DNA of 64,000 nt from Cyanophora paradoxa (lineage: Eukaryota > Glaucocystophyceae > Cyanophorales > Cyanophoraceae), in the NCBI GenBank assembly GCA_004431415.1, contig QPMI01000145.1, forward strand, positions 1 to 64,000, written 5' to 3'. Each line of letters opens with the position of its first letter. Position 1 is the stretch's first letter. The notes beneath the pieces are model-generated. The model saw only the letters and a program-made list of their open reading frames with translations. It searched no databases and had not been told where the DNA came from. This document shows, piece after piece, positions 12,267 to 23,600 of the stretch. A program made the translations under genes and the position numbers.

Positions 12267-13210
12267 GCATCGGGGCGGGATTGCCGAGGAGGGTGGCGTT
12301 AGATCCCGTCCCGCCTTGGCCGCCGCCTCCACCGCCGCTCTGGTAGCCGCCCTGCCACCGCCGCGATGGCCACCACGGTGCCCGCCGCCTCCTGCGCCGC
12401 CAGCACCACCATCGGGGCCACGCTTCGGGGACGGACCGTGTGGGGGACCGCCGTCGTGCTGGCGCTTGCCACTGGGGCAGCGGTTCTGCGTGTGACCCTC
12501 CCCTCCGCAGTTGTAGCAGCGCACCGGCTTCGTGCACGCCGACGCGTGGTGGCCGTGCTCGCCGCAGTTCCTGCAAGGGGCGGTTTGTAGCTGCGCCGGA
12601 GCGACGGGTACAGAGTTCGACGGCGGGGGACCGCGTTGTAGGACGGTGCCTGCGGGCCGCCAGGGATGAGGCCGCAGAGGCGGGCCGCAGCCAGGACCTC
12701 GGGGTCTTGGCAGCCTTGGTTGACGAATTTGAGTAGTTCCCGACGGTACGGGTGAGAGCAACACTCGTGGTAGTCGTCAGAGTAGTGATGGATGTCCGCG
12801 GCTCCCAACGACCGACAACGTGTGCAAATGTGATCGTTGGTGCCGGGCCTCACCCTCGGGCGCGCGTCGCGCGGGTAGCCCTGGCTCGTACGGATCGCCG
12901 TGACCGTCTGCGTACGGGCGTAATCGTAGGGGCGGCCGATGGGCGGGCGATTGCCGTAGTCCTTCCCGGGCACCGGTGCGTGCCAGTCGCAGCAGCCGGG
13001 GACGGGCTTGTGGCCCGGCGCCGGCTGCTGGGGCGCGGGGAGGGCGGATTGGTAGATCGGATTGGTTGTCGGCGGGTCGACGGCGTCGTGTGGACGAGAT
13101 TGACCGAAGAGCCGAGTAACTGCGAGTGCGGGGCCGAGGGCGCAGGGGACGACGAAGGCGGTGGGTGTACGGAGTGCCGCTGTACGGCGCCGTGTACCCG
13201 TCGTCGCCAT
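12267..13210 (-). pseudogene. gag nucleocapsid region with two CCHC zinc knuckles
   Basis: From 13210 to about 12640 one frame reads a Cys/His-containing stretch (HICTRCRSLGAADIHH, then YHECCSHPYRRELLKFVNQG). Near 12640 the sense frame changes and continues with two perfect CX2CX4HX4C knuckles, CRNCGEHGHHASAC and CYNCGGEGHTQNRC, at about 12575-12480. A Gly/Arg/His-rich tail follows. Such paired knuckles bind nucleic acid in the nucleocapsid part of retroelement Gag. The frame change between the Cys-rich stretch and the knuckles means that this copy as written does not give one continuous protein. Confidence 0.75.
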
Positions 13211-13214
13211 CGTT

Positions 13215-14634
13215 GTCGTAATCGTACCCGTCGACGTTCGCCGCGTTGATGCTGGCGCCCTTCTTCGAATTCCCAGTAGGAATCGAGGGCTCCCCAGCAG
13301 TCGTCGTCACAATCAGAAAGCCCGCCTCCCGAATGAGCGACTGCGCACGAGTGCAGAAGAGGTTAAACCAGGTCTCCTTGTCCTTGGGAGTCATCCCATC
13401 GGTCGGCGACAGGTCCTGCGCCATCGTCTTCAGCTTCGGCAGTAGATTCAGCGCCAGGTCGTAATTGGCCTTGCGCTGCTGCTCGTACGGGAGGCCGGAG
13501 TACAGGCCGTGGTGTAGCGTCTTGCGCTCCGTGATCTGCTGCTCGAGCGTGTCATAGACGTCCAGCGCCTGCACAGTGTGGCCCGTCTTGTCACGCGGCA
13601 GGTCAGTGAACGCGATGAGGTCACAGATGTTGGCGAAAATACGGTCCAGTTGAGTGCCATCGTACGCCGCGATGAGCTCCTCCTTGAGACGCTTGCGCTC
13701 AGCGGGGTCAATCATGCGAACGAGGCTCTTAATGTACGAGGGGACGCCGCGAATAATGTCCGAGGGCATCTCAGCCCGGAGTTTGTCGACGACGGCCTGT
13801 CGCGTCTGGACGGCCTTCTGCGCCGCCTCCTTGGCCGCCTCCTCCGTAGCCGTCGCGAGTGTCGCCTTCGCCTTCGTGAGCTCGCTCTCTGCGTCGACGA
13901 GGTTTTCGACGAGAGACCGGTGCAACTCGACCGTCGAACGGTAGACTTCCGTTAGTCCGCCGGCAGCGAACGGACACCGAAATCGACGGCGTGGTACGCC
14001 GCCTGCGAACCGTCGTCCAGCAGGGAGTACTTCTTGTCTCCGCGAGTAGCCGAACGGATGGCGTTGTGATGTTGGAAGACGCCGTTGGGCGAGACGGGAA
14101 TCCCGGTGGTGTGGCCCATCTTGCCGTCCTCCATCTTGATCGCCTGCGGCGGCTCCGCGCCCATGACCCGCCGGCGCGCGATCTCCTCGGCGTGCGCCGC
14201 TGCGACTCGGGCCGTGCGGTTGAGCATTGTCAGTTGGCCGGGGGAAGGTCGGGCCATCTCGCCGGAAGTCATGCCTTCGCGCTCCATCACGCGGTCGTTC
14301 GACGTAGACGTTGCCGTCGGGCCGCGACCGCAGTACGGTACGCGAGCTGGCCCGTGACCGTCGTTCGAGTCGGACCGCCGCAACCGATCCCCGATGCGCG
14401 CGCGGCACGAACGATGAGCCAGGGAGCTAGCCGATGCCGCGGTACGGCGGGCTGCTCCCCAACTGCGCGAGTGAGCGGCGGAGGCGCGTCCGAAGCTTCG
14501 AGAAGGGAAGCGTCGGCGGCGAGGCGGGTCAGCGGAGTGCGTCCGCCAGTAGCGGTGCTCTCCGAAAGCGTCAAGCGTTCGCCTCCTCGTAGTCCAGCGG
14601 GTTCACGCTCGCGGCCAACGGACGTGCGCAGCAA
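13215..14634 (-). pseudogene. gag-like N-terminal region, frameshifted
   Basis: Protein-like sequence moves between frames. One segment covers about 14383-13952 (starting MRRSDSNDGHGPARVPYCGR and ending RSLPAD). The next covers about 13950-13215, beginning GGLTEVYRSTVELHRSL. The second segment is charged and helical, with an Ala/Lys/Glu-rich stretch (AKATLATATEEAAKEAAQKA) suggesting a coiled coil, followed by QLDRIFANICDLIAFTDLP and YDLALNLLPKLKTMAQDLS, which look like capsid-type helices. A further open frame upstream (14634-14380, including LRGGERLTLSESTATGG) may be the true N-terminus. I call it gag by position, helical character and the zinc knuckles that follow; no capsid family was identified. 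At least one frameshift near 13950 breaks it. Confidence 0.5.
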
Positions 14635-14681
14635 GTCCGTCAGCTGGCGTGCGCTGGTCCCGGCGAGGATGTTTTAGGAGG

Positions 14682-14688
14682 TTTTATA
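14682..14688 (-). promoter_or_regulatory. Candidate TATA box for the retroelement
   Basis: TATAAAA on the minus strand, about 50-300 bp upstream of the first plausible gag start codons. It could be the promoter in a 5' LTR or leader. The LTR limits and the primer-binding site could not be found. Confidence 0.35.
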
Positions 14689-14699
14689 CGTCCCAGTAG

Positions 14700-15499
14700 A
14701 CCTTAGCAACCTTCCCGTAGCGTACCAGCAGCAGGCGAGCAGGCTGTCACGTTGCAAGAGAAAGCTGCTAATCACAGACTACTGTGTACCCTAGGACACG
14801 GCTACCGGAAAGTATCAAGCTAGAGTCAGAAAAAGTAGCTAGGGTCGCATCTTCGTACAGGGGTACAGTGACTCAGGAAATCGCGAGAAGCCGCGGGTCA
14901 AGTCACGGTACTACTGCGAACGAAGTGCAAACAAAGCACTAACGGCTAGGAAACCCTATCGGCAACAGTCCTGCGGGCACCGTTCTCGCTTTAAAAAGTT
15001 TTTGGTTACACGCTTGATCGTCTTGCGGCCGGCCGCCGTCCTTTTATATATAATTAGTCGTGGGTTTAGGTAATTATATGTATAAGGCGGGCGGAGGGGC
15101 GGGAGCTCGAGGGGTAGGGGCCACGGGACGCGAGCGTTTGGAGTCAGGGACTGGCCCGGGAAGAGCGTCAGCTGCTCGTTTGCGTGGAGAGGGGGACGGG
15201 CACGCGCGCTTGGGGGAAGGGGCAAGGGGGGGAGCGGGACGTTTGGACGGTTGCAAGAAGGGGTTGGACCCTGAGGACGGGGTGGGCAGGGTGCTGGCCG
15301 CTAGGCTCTCGTTTAGCTTTATAATTAGCGTCTACTGTTCTGCTGTCTGAGGGACCGGGGCTGCAAGCGTGCGGCCCGCGAAGAATTGAGGGTTGCGTGC
15401 AATTGATGGGAGGAGGACGCAACCGGCGGAGAGGCGGGGTGGAGGCGGAGAGGACGCAACCGGCGGATATCGATGGTTTTTTTGCAAATGGTATTGTGA
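14700..15499. other. Spacer upstream of the retroelement, no gene seen
   Basis: The first 300 bp are less GC-rich than the flanks and may be U3/leader sequence of the retroelement. They are followed by an AT-rich stretch (tttatatataattag at about 15043). From 15090 on the sequence is very G-rich, ending in long G-runs at about 15500-15545 that could form quadruplexes. No convincing reading frame or RNA gene is visible. Confidence 0.4.
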
Positions 15500-15912
15500 A
15501 GGGAGGGGGGGGGAGAGGGCGGGGGAGGGGGGGAGGGGGGGCCGGGGAGGGCGGGGACCCGGCTTCCGCTTCCGCTGCGAAATCTACGTTTGGTCCTATC
15601 GGTGATGCCTTGTCGGATTTCCCAGGAATGGTTGCGGGCGCATCGGTCCGACGGTCCCTCCAGATTGCTCGGAGATATTGGTCGAGTAGCAGCGCGAGGT
15701 CTTTTTGGATGGATGAAGTGGTGGTCTTGTTGATGCCCAGGGCTGTGCAGAAGGTGTGCTGTGGGCGCAGGAGGGCTGGGGCGGGGAAGGGGAGTATTTT
15801 CCGTGTCGCATCGGGAAGGCCGATGGGGCGAAAGAGAGCCGGTTTTGCATTGGGGGAAAGAAGGGCCCTCGGCGGGGCCTTAATTGAATTCGCCGATCCT
15901 TGCAGATCTTAA
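15500..15912 (-). other. Possible coding fragment, unknown
   Basis: One minus-strand frame stays open for more than 120 codons and looks like protein (NAKPALFRPIGLPDATRKIL, then INKTTTSSIQKDLALLLDQY and IWRDRRTDAPATIPGKSDK). It begins right after a stop, has no start codon, and runs into G/C-rich low complexity. It may be an exon or a relic of a mobile element. GC-rich chance frames are common here, so the call is weak. Confidence 0.2.
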
Positions 15913-16364
15913 CCGCTGCTTGAGCTTGCTTGCGCAAGTACATACCGGGGCGCGACAATTTAAAGACCGCAGACCTTAGCGCATCGCGGGTCAGGCACGA
16001 AGTTGCGCACGCACCACGCGCGCGCACTGTTAAATCGTCGGTCCTTAAATCGTCGGCCCCTCTTCAAATGAATTAATGAAAAACAAAAGCGATTCATTAG
16101 CGCATCGCGTGCGCGCGGTTCAGGCCATTCGTGCACGCGCGAAACAAAGAAGTTCACGAACGAACACGATCAGGAGCGCTCCTGCCTCGGTCGTATTGCA
16201 ATGCATGCATTTCGGTCATGCACACGAATTTCCCCTATCCCCTGTTCCGATCATGAAAACAGTACAGCGCCCGCCATCGCGCACTGCCCACGCCGTGACG
16301 GGCGCTTGGCCGATTTCGAAGGATCAGTGCAATATATTAATGAAGAAGAATACAGTGACTGCGT
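15913..16364. other. Intergenic spacer with short direct repeats
   Basis: It holds a 15-17-bp tandem duplication (ttaaatcgtcgg twice, about 16030-16057) and two copies of ttagcgcatcgcg (about 15976 and 16098), each followed by alternating CG/CA-rich sequence. It lies downstream of the F-box gene stop codon. No gene is seen. Confidence 0.5.
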
Positions 16365-19078
16365 TCACCAGTCAAAATCACTATCACTGCCATATTGCCC
16401 TGCTCGTATGCGTGTCGATATGAGCTTTCCCTTCTTGATGGCATCGCGCCTTTTTTCAACCCTGCTCTGCTTCACAAACCGCGCATGCGCCGCCACCGAC
16501 GCTGGCAGCTGCAGGCGGGCGATGTCCGAGGAAGCCCAGCCCCCGAGGCGGAGCACGCGGAGGACCGGGCCGACGGAGAGCAGCTTGTTTGCAGGAACGT
16601 TGCCGTTGAGGCTGACGTAATATGCGGAGGGCACATTGAGGCTGAGGTCTTGCAGCTTGCGGTTTGCGGAGACGGAGACGGTCGTGACTGACGGGCTGGA
16701 GAGCTCGATGGAGCTAAGCGTCGGGCAGGCCATGAAGGCGACCGACTTGAGCGAGGCGGCCCCGTGAAGTGAGACGCGCGAGAGGGGCGCCACGCGTACG
16801 AGCTCCAGGGACGCGAGTTGCGGGACAGCGTCGAGGAGAGCATCTGCGCATGCACAGAGAAGAGGGTCAAAAGTTTGAATTGATCATTCTGCAGTTCTAT
16901 ATAACATGCAAGAACATTTTGAATACTGATACATAAGTTGCAAGAACAATTTGAATATGCATGCCGCACTTGAGAAGTTATAACAAGACGGGGCCAGATG
17001 GGACTGGCGAAGGGACAGGGTGCGAAGGTTGGGAAGAGCGCGAATCGTGGATGCTCCAAATACCCCGCAGCCCAAAACACTCAAGTGCTCGCATTCCGGA
17101 AGGCCCAGCACCAATTCCGCAGTCATGTGGTCCATGTTAGACTGACAGTCTTCAAAGCGCAGCCTGCATTGATCTGTGTCGCATGCAAAAGCCATCGCAT
17201 GCATTAAAAAGAGCTCATGATCAATCAATATAATTTGCAATTGAACGGAAAAGATGCACGGAAATTGATTTGTAGAGATTTCAGGCCTGTTGGAAGAACT
17301 CGAGAGAAGTCGACGTGACGCGGGGCCAAACCGCTGATCGGCTCAGAGAAGCGAAGTGACTTCAGGTTCGGGCAGTCGTTCTTCAGGATAAGGAGGTCTT
17401 CCATGGTGAGCGCAGAGCGAACAGCGTCGAGATTTCTAAGCGTCTTTGACTGCAGCTGGCGTGCCAGCCATCGTGAAAACACGTCTCCTTTGCTAAAAAT
17501 AACCGAGATTGAATTAACGGCCGAAATAAAAATCACGAAGTAATCAAATAATCTATTTGCACACCGATTGGAAAGGACGAGAGTCTCAATCGGAGCGCTC
17601 CTCATCAGCGGAGCCAGCTTAAGCCTTCCAAGTGAGGCCGGCTTCCCGCGCGTCCCGGAAACGTCGAGATAACGGAGCGAAGTGCAGCGCTGTAAGGGAG
17701 ACAAGTCCATGTTCTCGAACTCGCTTCCAGAAAGTACCAGATGCTTGAGGCTGCTCCCCTGAACAAAACTGAGTTTTGAGACGAGTGCCTGAATTTTGCA
17801 GAAATTAGCACAGCAAATTAAATGCAGTGTTAGCACACAAATGCGTACTTGGATTGCGTTTTTCGCGGTCTGCGGGGCCGTTCGAAGATAGAGTGGAGCT
17901 CCAACCGAATAAGAGTGAACTTGGCCTAGCCAGGATCCAATCTCGATGGAGATTGCAATTGATTCAAATCTATTTCCAGAAAACTGCAGATTTTCGATGC
18001 GCTCAATGAGAAGCCGTTGCTGGTCGGCTTGTCGTAGCAGCATCTGCAATAAGAAGCCCACAAAACGGCGGAGATCGGCTTTGATTTTCGCCTGCTCCTG
18101 GAGTTTCCGCGCCTGCAGCTGCATCTGCTGCTGCAGCTGCTGCTTTTGCTCCCGCTGCGCATGCTTGCTACGAGCCGGCTGCATCTGTAAATGCGCGCTC
18201 TCACGTCAGACATTGCTATGCGATTGCGTGCACGTGGAAGTACTAGTACTGCGCACCGGTACCGGTATTACTTGCTTGGCTTTTTCATCGCTGTCGTGTA
18301 TTTGAGCAGACACTGCAATGGACCGCAGAGAAGGCGAAATCGAATAAATGACTTTCTTCCACACGTTGGGGCGGATTCGACTTTGGATATGTGCCGAAAG
18401 ATCGAAGTTTGGAGCCCTTGACCGGCGAGACGGTGCGGATAAATGCGCCGTGTAGACAGCGAGGCTGCCGTTCCAGACGAGGGGGTCGCACACCAGCTCG
18501 AGCCACCCTCGCGACACTTGCGCAGCCACGATCCGGTCGAAGGAAGGCAGGATAGAAAATATGCGGACAAAAATATCGTTCGGCAAGTCGTTGATGCATA
18601 AGTGCTGCTGCCTGCCGTGGGATCGCGATCCCGGCTTTGATGTACTTTGCGACGTCGACGTCGACGGGCCGCGGCCGCTCGTGAGACCAGTACTGGAAGC
18701 TGCGTGATCGGGATCCACGTTCGAGCACACAGAAATTTGCATGTCCCCAGAGACTGCGACTGATTCCGGCTGGCTCTCTTGCTGCTGCAAGTGCAATTCA
18801 TGAGCCTTTGCTGGGGCGCCGCGGCCGTCCGCAGGCTGCCATGTCGGACGCCAGGTCGTATTCCTTTCGTTTCGATCTCCAGCCTGCAACTTTAACTACG
18901 CATACGTGGAAATTACAGAACGGAAGCGTAGCAAAGGATGGGTTCGACTCACTGGAAGCTTAAGGGAACTGTCGCTTTTGGGCGACTGGAATGTTTGGGC
19001 GAGAGTCCCAATGTGGTGACGAATCCAGTTCAGATCAATATTAATTGGCGATTGGCTGTCCGGCTCTTGTTCGAACAT
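16365..19078 (-). CDS. F-box / leucine-rich-repeat protein
   Basis: Seven exons can be traced with consistent phases: 19078-18953, 18883-18272, 18184-17849, 17788-17565, 17492 to about 17247, 17163-16969 and 16843-16365. The start is MFEQEPDSQSPINIDLNW. Exon 2 carries an F-box, CINDLPNDIFVRIFSILPSF with VSRGWLELVCDPLVWNGSL behind it, the Skp1-binding domain of SCF ubiquitin ligases. Exon 3 begins with a Gln-rich coiled coil (EQKQQLQQQMQLQARKLQEQ). The later exons hold irregular leucine-rich repeats (LKHLVLSGSEF, LRYLDVSGT, LPNLRTLSLRQSHL, LKSVAFMACPTLSSIELSSP), the likely substrate-binding part. The C-terminus is basic and ends SDSDFDW. Family assignment is good; the substrate is unknown. The next upstream gene ends only 83 bp before this start codon, so the promoter must be very short or lie within that gene. 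Confidence 0.8.
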
Positions 19079-19161
19079 CTTCTCGATCTGATCATGATGA
19101 TCAGCTGCTTTTAAATCTTGCGAGATAAAACGATATTATTATCTACGCAGTTCAATTTAAT

Positions 19162-19785
19162 CTATTTTTGAGTCCCCGTATATTTACGCGCGATCACCTG
19201 GCGAAGGGCGAATTTGAAGGCGTTGAACGAAACGCCGTCGGGAAGTTTGCGCGAGCTCGTCGCCAGCAACGAAATAACCTCCACGAAATCATCGCAACCG
19301 AGGACTCCGCCCCCGCTGCAGAGCAGAGCCGCCGCGAGCTCGACCGAACGCTGGAGTGGGGCACCCGAGTGGGGATTGCTGATGACTCCCGGCGACGGCT
19401 GCATGCTCGCCAGCTGCGCCATCTTGACACCTACAACACTGAAACTGCGCACATGCGCGCTAATTGATAAGCAATTGCAATCATGAAGTACTCGAGGCAT
19501 TGACGTATTCCCACCCTTGAGCAATAAAACGTGCTGGAATGTCGCTCCCGTAGCTGCCAACGAGATCCGTCAGCTTTCGCGCCGCCTCCAGAACGTCCAT
19601 CGCGCGCGGGCATCGCTGCGGACATCGGAAACCGAATCAGGTTTTAAGTTTGATCGGGAAAACGTCTCTGCCTCCGATTCGCCCGCGCGGCATCGCACCG
19701 CCTCGAAGGGCTTGCCGACGCGCCCGATGCAGCACGCGTCGAAGAGGGCGTCCCGCGCTCGCTCGAGCTCTTCGATTTCTGCCAT
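19162..19785 (-). CDS. Small unknown protein, three exons
   Basis: Exons 19785-19699, 19615-19492 and 19430-19162 join in phase through GTGCGA...CGCAG and GTACTT...TGTAG introns, giving about 159 residues. It starts MAEIEELERARDALFDACCI, continues MDVLEAARKLTDLVGSYGSD and ends LRQVIARKYTGTQK. The protein is helical with an Ala/Leu-rich centre (SVELAAALLCSGGG) and no membrane segment or signal peptide. I do not recognise the family. The splice phases and clean stop support a real gene. It runs in the same direction as the F-box gene, whose start follows 83 bp downstream. Confidence 0.6.
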
Positions 19786-20676
19786 ATATGGACCGGCCGG
19801 GCGGGCGCCGCGGCGGAGCGCGCGCGCCTTCCGAAGTTTGCGCTCCGGTATCGATATATATGGCCAGCGTCGATCTGTATAACGTTAACTTCGATTATTG
19901 ATCATGAATTCGCCTAGGCCTCTAGCTCATGATCATGATCATTTCTCATCTCCCCTTGATTGATTCTCCCGATCATGATTATCCCCTCTAGATCTTAGAT
20001 TATGATGAGGTCGTCGTTCAGCGGCTCGCTGCAGCTGGAACGTTTAACTTCCCCTTGCAATTGTTCCTCGAGCATCCCCCCTCCCTCCACCCCCCCCCCC
20101 CTCCACCTCTAGATCTCCCCCCCTCCCCCTCCGCAGATCTAGAAGAATGCGATCGTCGGAGAACACTCCGCGGCGCTGCGTGCATAAAGTCAACTGCGGT
20201 CAACAATCGCTTTATTCATGGGCGTGTGCTGCCAGCTAGTGCTGAAGATGAAGCGCTCTGGCCACCAAAATCGATACGGCAGCCGATAACGCCGCGCCAA
20301 CGAGGGAGGAGACGCGTACGCCCGCGACGGTGGCCGACGAGACTTCGAAGTTGTACAGAGGGCGCGGAGCAGCAGCACTTGACGCGACTTTCTCGGGGGT
20401 CCAGACAAAAGCCTGCGAGCATGTGCGTTTATTGTCAGTGTTTCGCCAGCAGAAGATTTGGGGGGGGGGGGGGGGGGGGCCGGGGGGTTGGGGTTAATGA
20501 GTTTCGCACGTTCAGAAGAGTGAAGGTCGTCTGATCATGGAAAGCGATGCGCGTAAATGAGAACACGAATTGTAAATAAATGACGAGAGGGAACATCAAA
20601 CGCACGAAAGAGCCGGAAGGGCTGCTGAACCCGAAAAAGCTGGAGGGGGCGGGGCGCCGCGGGGCCACATGTACAG
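19786..20676. other. Spacer between the small gene and the IQ-motif gene
   Basis: The first 200 bp upstream of the small gene are AT-rich with several gatcatgatc palindromes (19908-19980) and a tatatatgg stretch near 19855. Near 20085-20130 there are C-runs, and at 20460-20479 a run of 20 G. Open frames here look random. The part near 20480-20676 is likely 3' flank of the IQ-motif gene. Confidence 0.4.
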
Positions 20677-23600
20677 CTACGTGGGGGAGGGGGAGCCCCG
20701 CGCGCCGCGGGCGGAGCGCGAGGAGCGGGGCCCGATGCGCCCCGAGAGGTTCGAGGCGGCCGCCCCGAAGACGCCGGGCTTGAGCAGGCCGGCCCGCGCC
20801 AGGGCCGCCTCCAGATCGAACTCCTTCCCCGCCGCCGCCGCCTCCGCCTTCCACTGCGTCACCTGCCGCCCGCGCGCCCAGGCCGAGCCCGAAGGTCAAG
20901 ACAGGCCAGAGGAAGGCGGCGGGGGCGGCGGGGGCGGGGGCGCGCCTGGACGAAGGCGCCGAGGCGCTCCTCCCGCGCCTCGCGCGCCCGCAGCACCGAC
21001 TTCCACCGCAGCTGCGCGCGCCCGGCGTTCAGGCGCGTCCGGGAGCCGGGCGCAGAGGCTCGGCTGGCAAGGGGGCCGGCGGCTCGCCTGGAGGCGGTAG
21101 GCGGCGCCCTCGATGGCGTCCCGGAAGTGCTCGGCCTGCAGCGCCGCGAGGTACCTAGGTGGCGAGGCGCAGGCGCGGCGAGGCTCAGAAAGAGGCCTCG
21201 AAGATGAAGGGCGGGCGGCCCTCGATCTGGAGAGGCCGCCGGGCGGGCGGGCGGGCGGGCGGGCGGGGCGGACCGCCGGGCGACGCTCTGGAGCAAGACG
21301 ACGGAGTGCATTCGGTAGTCCACCTCCCTGCGGAGACGGGGAGGGTCGAGGGGGGGGGGGAGTGCGGGGGGAGTGTGGGGGGGGGATTGTGTGTGTGGGG
21401 GGTGAGGGGCGCCACGCACTTGCGGGCCGTCCGGGCCGTCTGCATGCGCCGGTACGTCTTCTGGATCTGCAGAGACGGGGCGCGGCTCAGGTGGGGGAGA
21501 GTGGAGGGGGTACAATTAATTTTCACTGGTGGGTGGGTGGGGGGTACGGCACCTTGGCGGCGGAATCGCGCTCGGCGGCGCGCTTCTCGGTCAGCTTCAG
21601 CTTAATGGTCTTTTTCCAGCGGGTCTGGTGGAGGGGGGTACGTGTTTAAAAAGGAGCGCGCGGGCGGGGCCGGGCGCCGGCGCGGGGGGACGTCAGTCAG
21701 GGCGCACCATCATCAGCCAGGCCTTCAGGCGCTTGACGATCTGCCGAGGCGGGTCCGGTACCGGTCGGCGCTGGGCGAGGATGCCGAGGGGGGGGGGGGG
21801 GGGGGGGAAGGGAGAGGGGGGGGTGGGGTGGGTGGGGGGGGGGGAGCAAATGCCGACCCGCTTCATCTTGAGGAGGCGGATCCAGAATTTGGAGCGGAAC
21901 TTCTTCCACGCCTTCTGGATCCGCGTCGCCGCCCATATTCGCAGCTGCAGCCCCGCCCGCCCCGCCGCCGTCGGCCCCAAGAGAAGGGAAGGGAGGGGAA
22001 GGGGGGAAGGGGGGGGAGAGGGGGGGCCGAACCTCGCGGTGGGCGTGGAGCTTCTTGAGGAGGCGCCAGGCGCGCTGCCGGCGGACCAGCGCCTGCACCT
22101 TCGTCGCCGCCCGCGCCCGCTTCCGCATGAAGTACAGCCTGCGCGCCCGGGCCGGCCGCGTCGGTCGGGCGGGCGGGCGGGGGGCGGGCGCACGCCCCGC
22201 GGGCGCGGCGGGCCGGGCAGGCCGGGCGGGGCCGGGCCGCACCGCCACTGCTGCCAGGAGGATCGCCAGACGGCCTGCGGTGCGGGGCCCGCCGGATCGG
22301 CGTCGGGGACTCGGCGAGCCGGGCCGGGCCGGGCCGGGCCGGGCCGGGCCGGGCCGGGCCGCACCTGCAGGATCGTCGCTGCGATGTTCCGCACGTGCGC
22401 TCGCGCCTGCGCGGCGCCGCGGCGCGGAGCGGCCCCTAGGTCAGCCCGCGCGAGCCGGGCGGCGGCAGGGCGCCCGGTGCAGAGCGGTGGGCGCACCGCC
22501 ATGTGGACTTCGTGCGCCGTGGGCCGCTTGGCGCGCTCCAGTTTCCCGGCGTCGGGCTGCCCGCCCCGCCCGCCTCAGAACGGGGCGGAGCGGAGGGGTC
22601 GGGGGAGGGGGAGGGAGGGGTGTCGGGGGAGAGGGAGGAGGGGGAGGGGGGAAGGAGCGAGGGGGGGGGTTACCTGGAACTCCATGATGCGGCAGGAGGA
22701 GCAGTTGATGGAGGGGTGCCGCCGCGACCGAAGCCCCAAGTCCCGCTTCTGCGCGGGCCACGGGAGGGGAGAGTCAGCGGGGGCGACGGCCGCGGCGCCA
22801 GGCAAAGGTCGAGGGGGGGGGGGGGGGATCGGGCAGGGGCTACGGCGCGGCGCGGCAAGCGGCTCGCCTCGCGGATCTCGTAGCGGAGCTCCATGCGGTG
22901 CATCGCGCGGTGCGCGCGCTCCGCCAGCTGCTTCATCGACTTCAGCCGCTGCGGGGGGCACGCGCACGCCCGCGGTGAGGAGGCGCACGAAGGGGGGGGG
23001 GGGGGGGGGCAGATCGAAGGCGGTCGTACCCACATGGTGCGCTCGGCCTCCCAGCGCTTGATGGCCTCTATGGCGAGCACGGAGCGGTCCGAGGCGGAGG
23101 TGCGGAGGAAAGGCGGGGACGAGGAGGTCGCCCCGGGGGAGTCCCACGCGCGCGGCGGCAGCGGGCCCCGCAGGTGGGCCGGAGGGGGGGGGGAGAGGAA
23201 GCCGCCGCTGGTGTAGGGGCGGGAGGGGAGGGGCGAGGGCGTTCGGGAGAGCGCGCCGGAGGTAGAGGCGCGGCGGAGGGCGGGGGAGGGGGGGGACAGC
23301 AGCTCGTCGTCGGGCTCGGGGCTGTGCGGTCCGTCCTCGCCGATCGCCGTGTAGGGCCGGCCGAGCGGCGCGGGAAACGGGTCGCTGTCGGGGGTACCGG
23401 AATCGCCGGAGCGCCCGGAGGCGGCGCGGGAGCGGCCGCGCTGCTGGAAGATCGGGCTGCTCGAGACGCGCCGCATCTCGTCCACCAGCAGCGACCGCAT
23501 GTCCGCCTTCCTGCGCGCCGTCTTCGGCGATGGCTCGACGGTCGGCGAGAGCGCCGGGATCCTGCGGGGAACTCGCGTCGGCGCAGCGAAAGCGGCGGCG

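Larger units (their letters stand above)
1..14700 (-). mobile_element. Partial giant Ty3/gypsy-like retroelement (gag side up to just before RT)
   Basis: Reading on the minus strand from about 14.6 kb to 1, the sequence encodes a gag-like helical region, two CCHC zinc knuckles (about 12.5 kb), roughly 11 kb of unrecognised coding sequence, a retropepsin with the DTGAA active-site motif (about 1.34 kb), and a protease-to-RT connector (LRAGTVIAETEF near 0.7 kb; LLTQRQHCFAQN at the left edge). That order is typical of Ty3/gypsy elements. RT, RNase H, integrase and the second LTR would lie left of the window. A usual gypsy element has only a few hundred gag residues before protease; here about 13 kb precede the RT. 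The protein-like frame switches many times, so the copy is probably inactive or the assembly contains indels. No LTR pair can be tested with one end missing. Confidence 0.75.

Noticed and set aside
14400-15400. A complete 5' LTR with primer-binding site
   Set aside because: No clear TG...CA limits or tRNA-complementary site were seen and the second LTR is outside the window.
21529-23061. 510-codon plus-strand frame over the IQ gene
   Set aside because: It is Arg/Gly-rich, crosses introns and homopolymer runs, and is antisense to the exons with IQ motifs.
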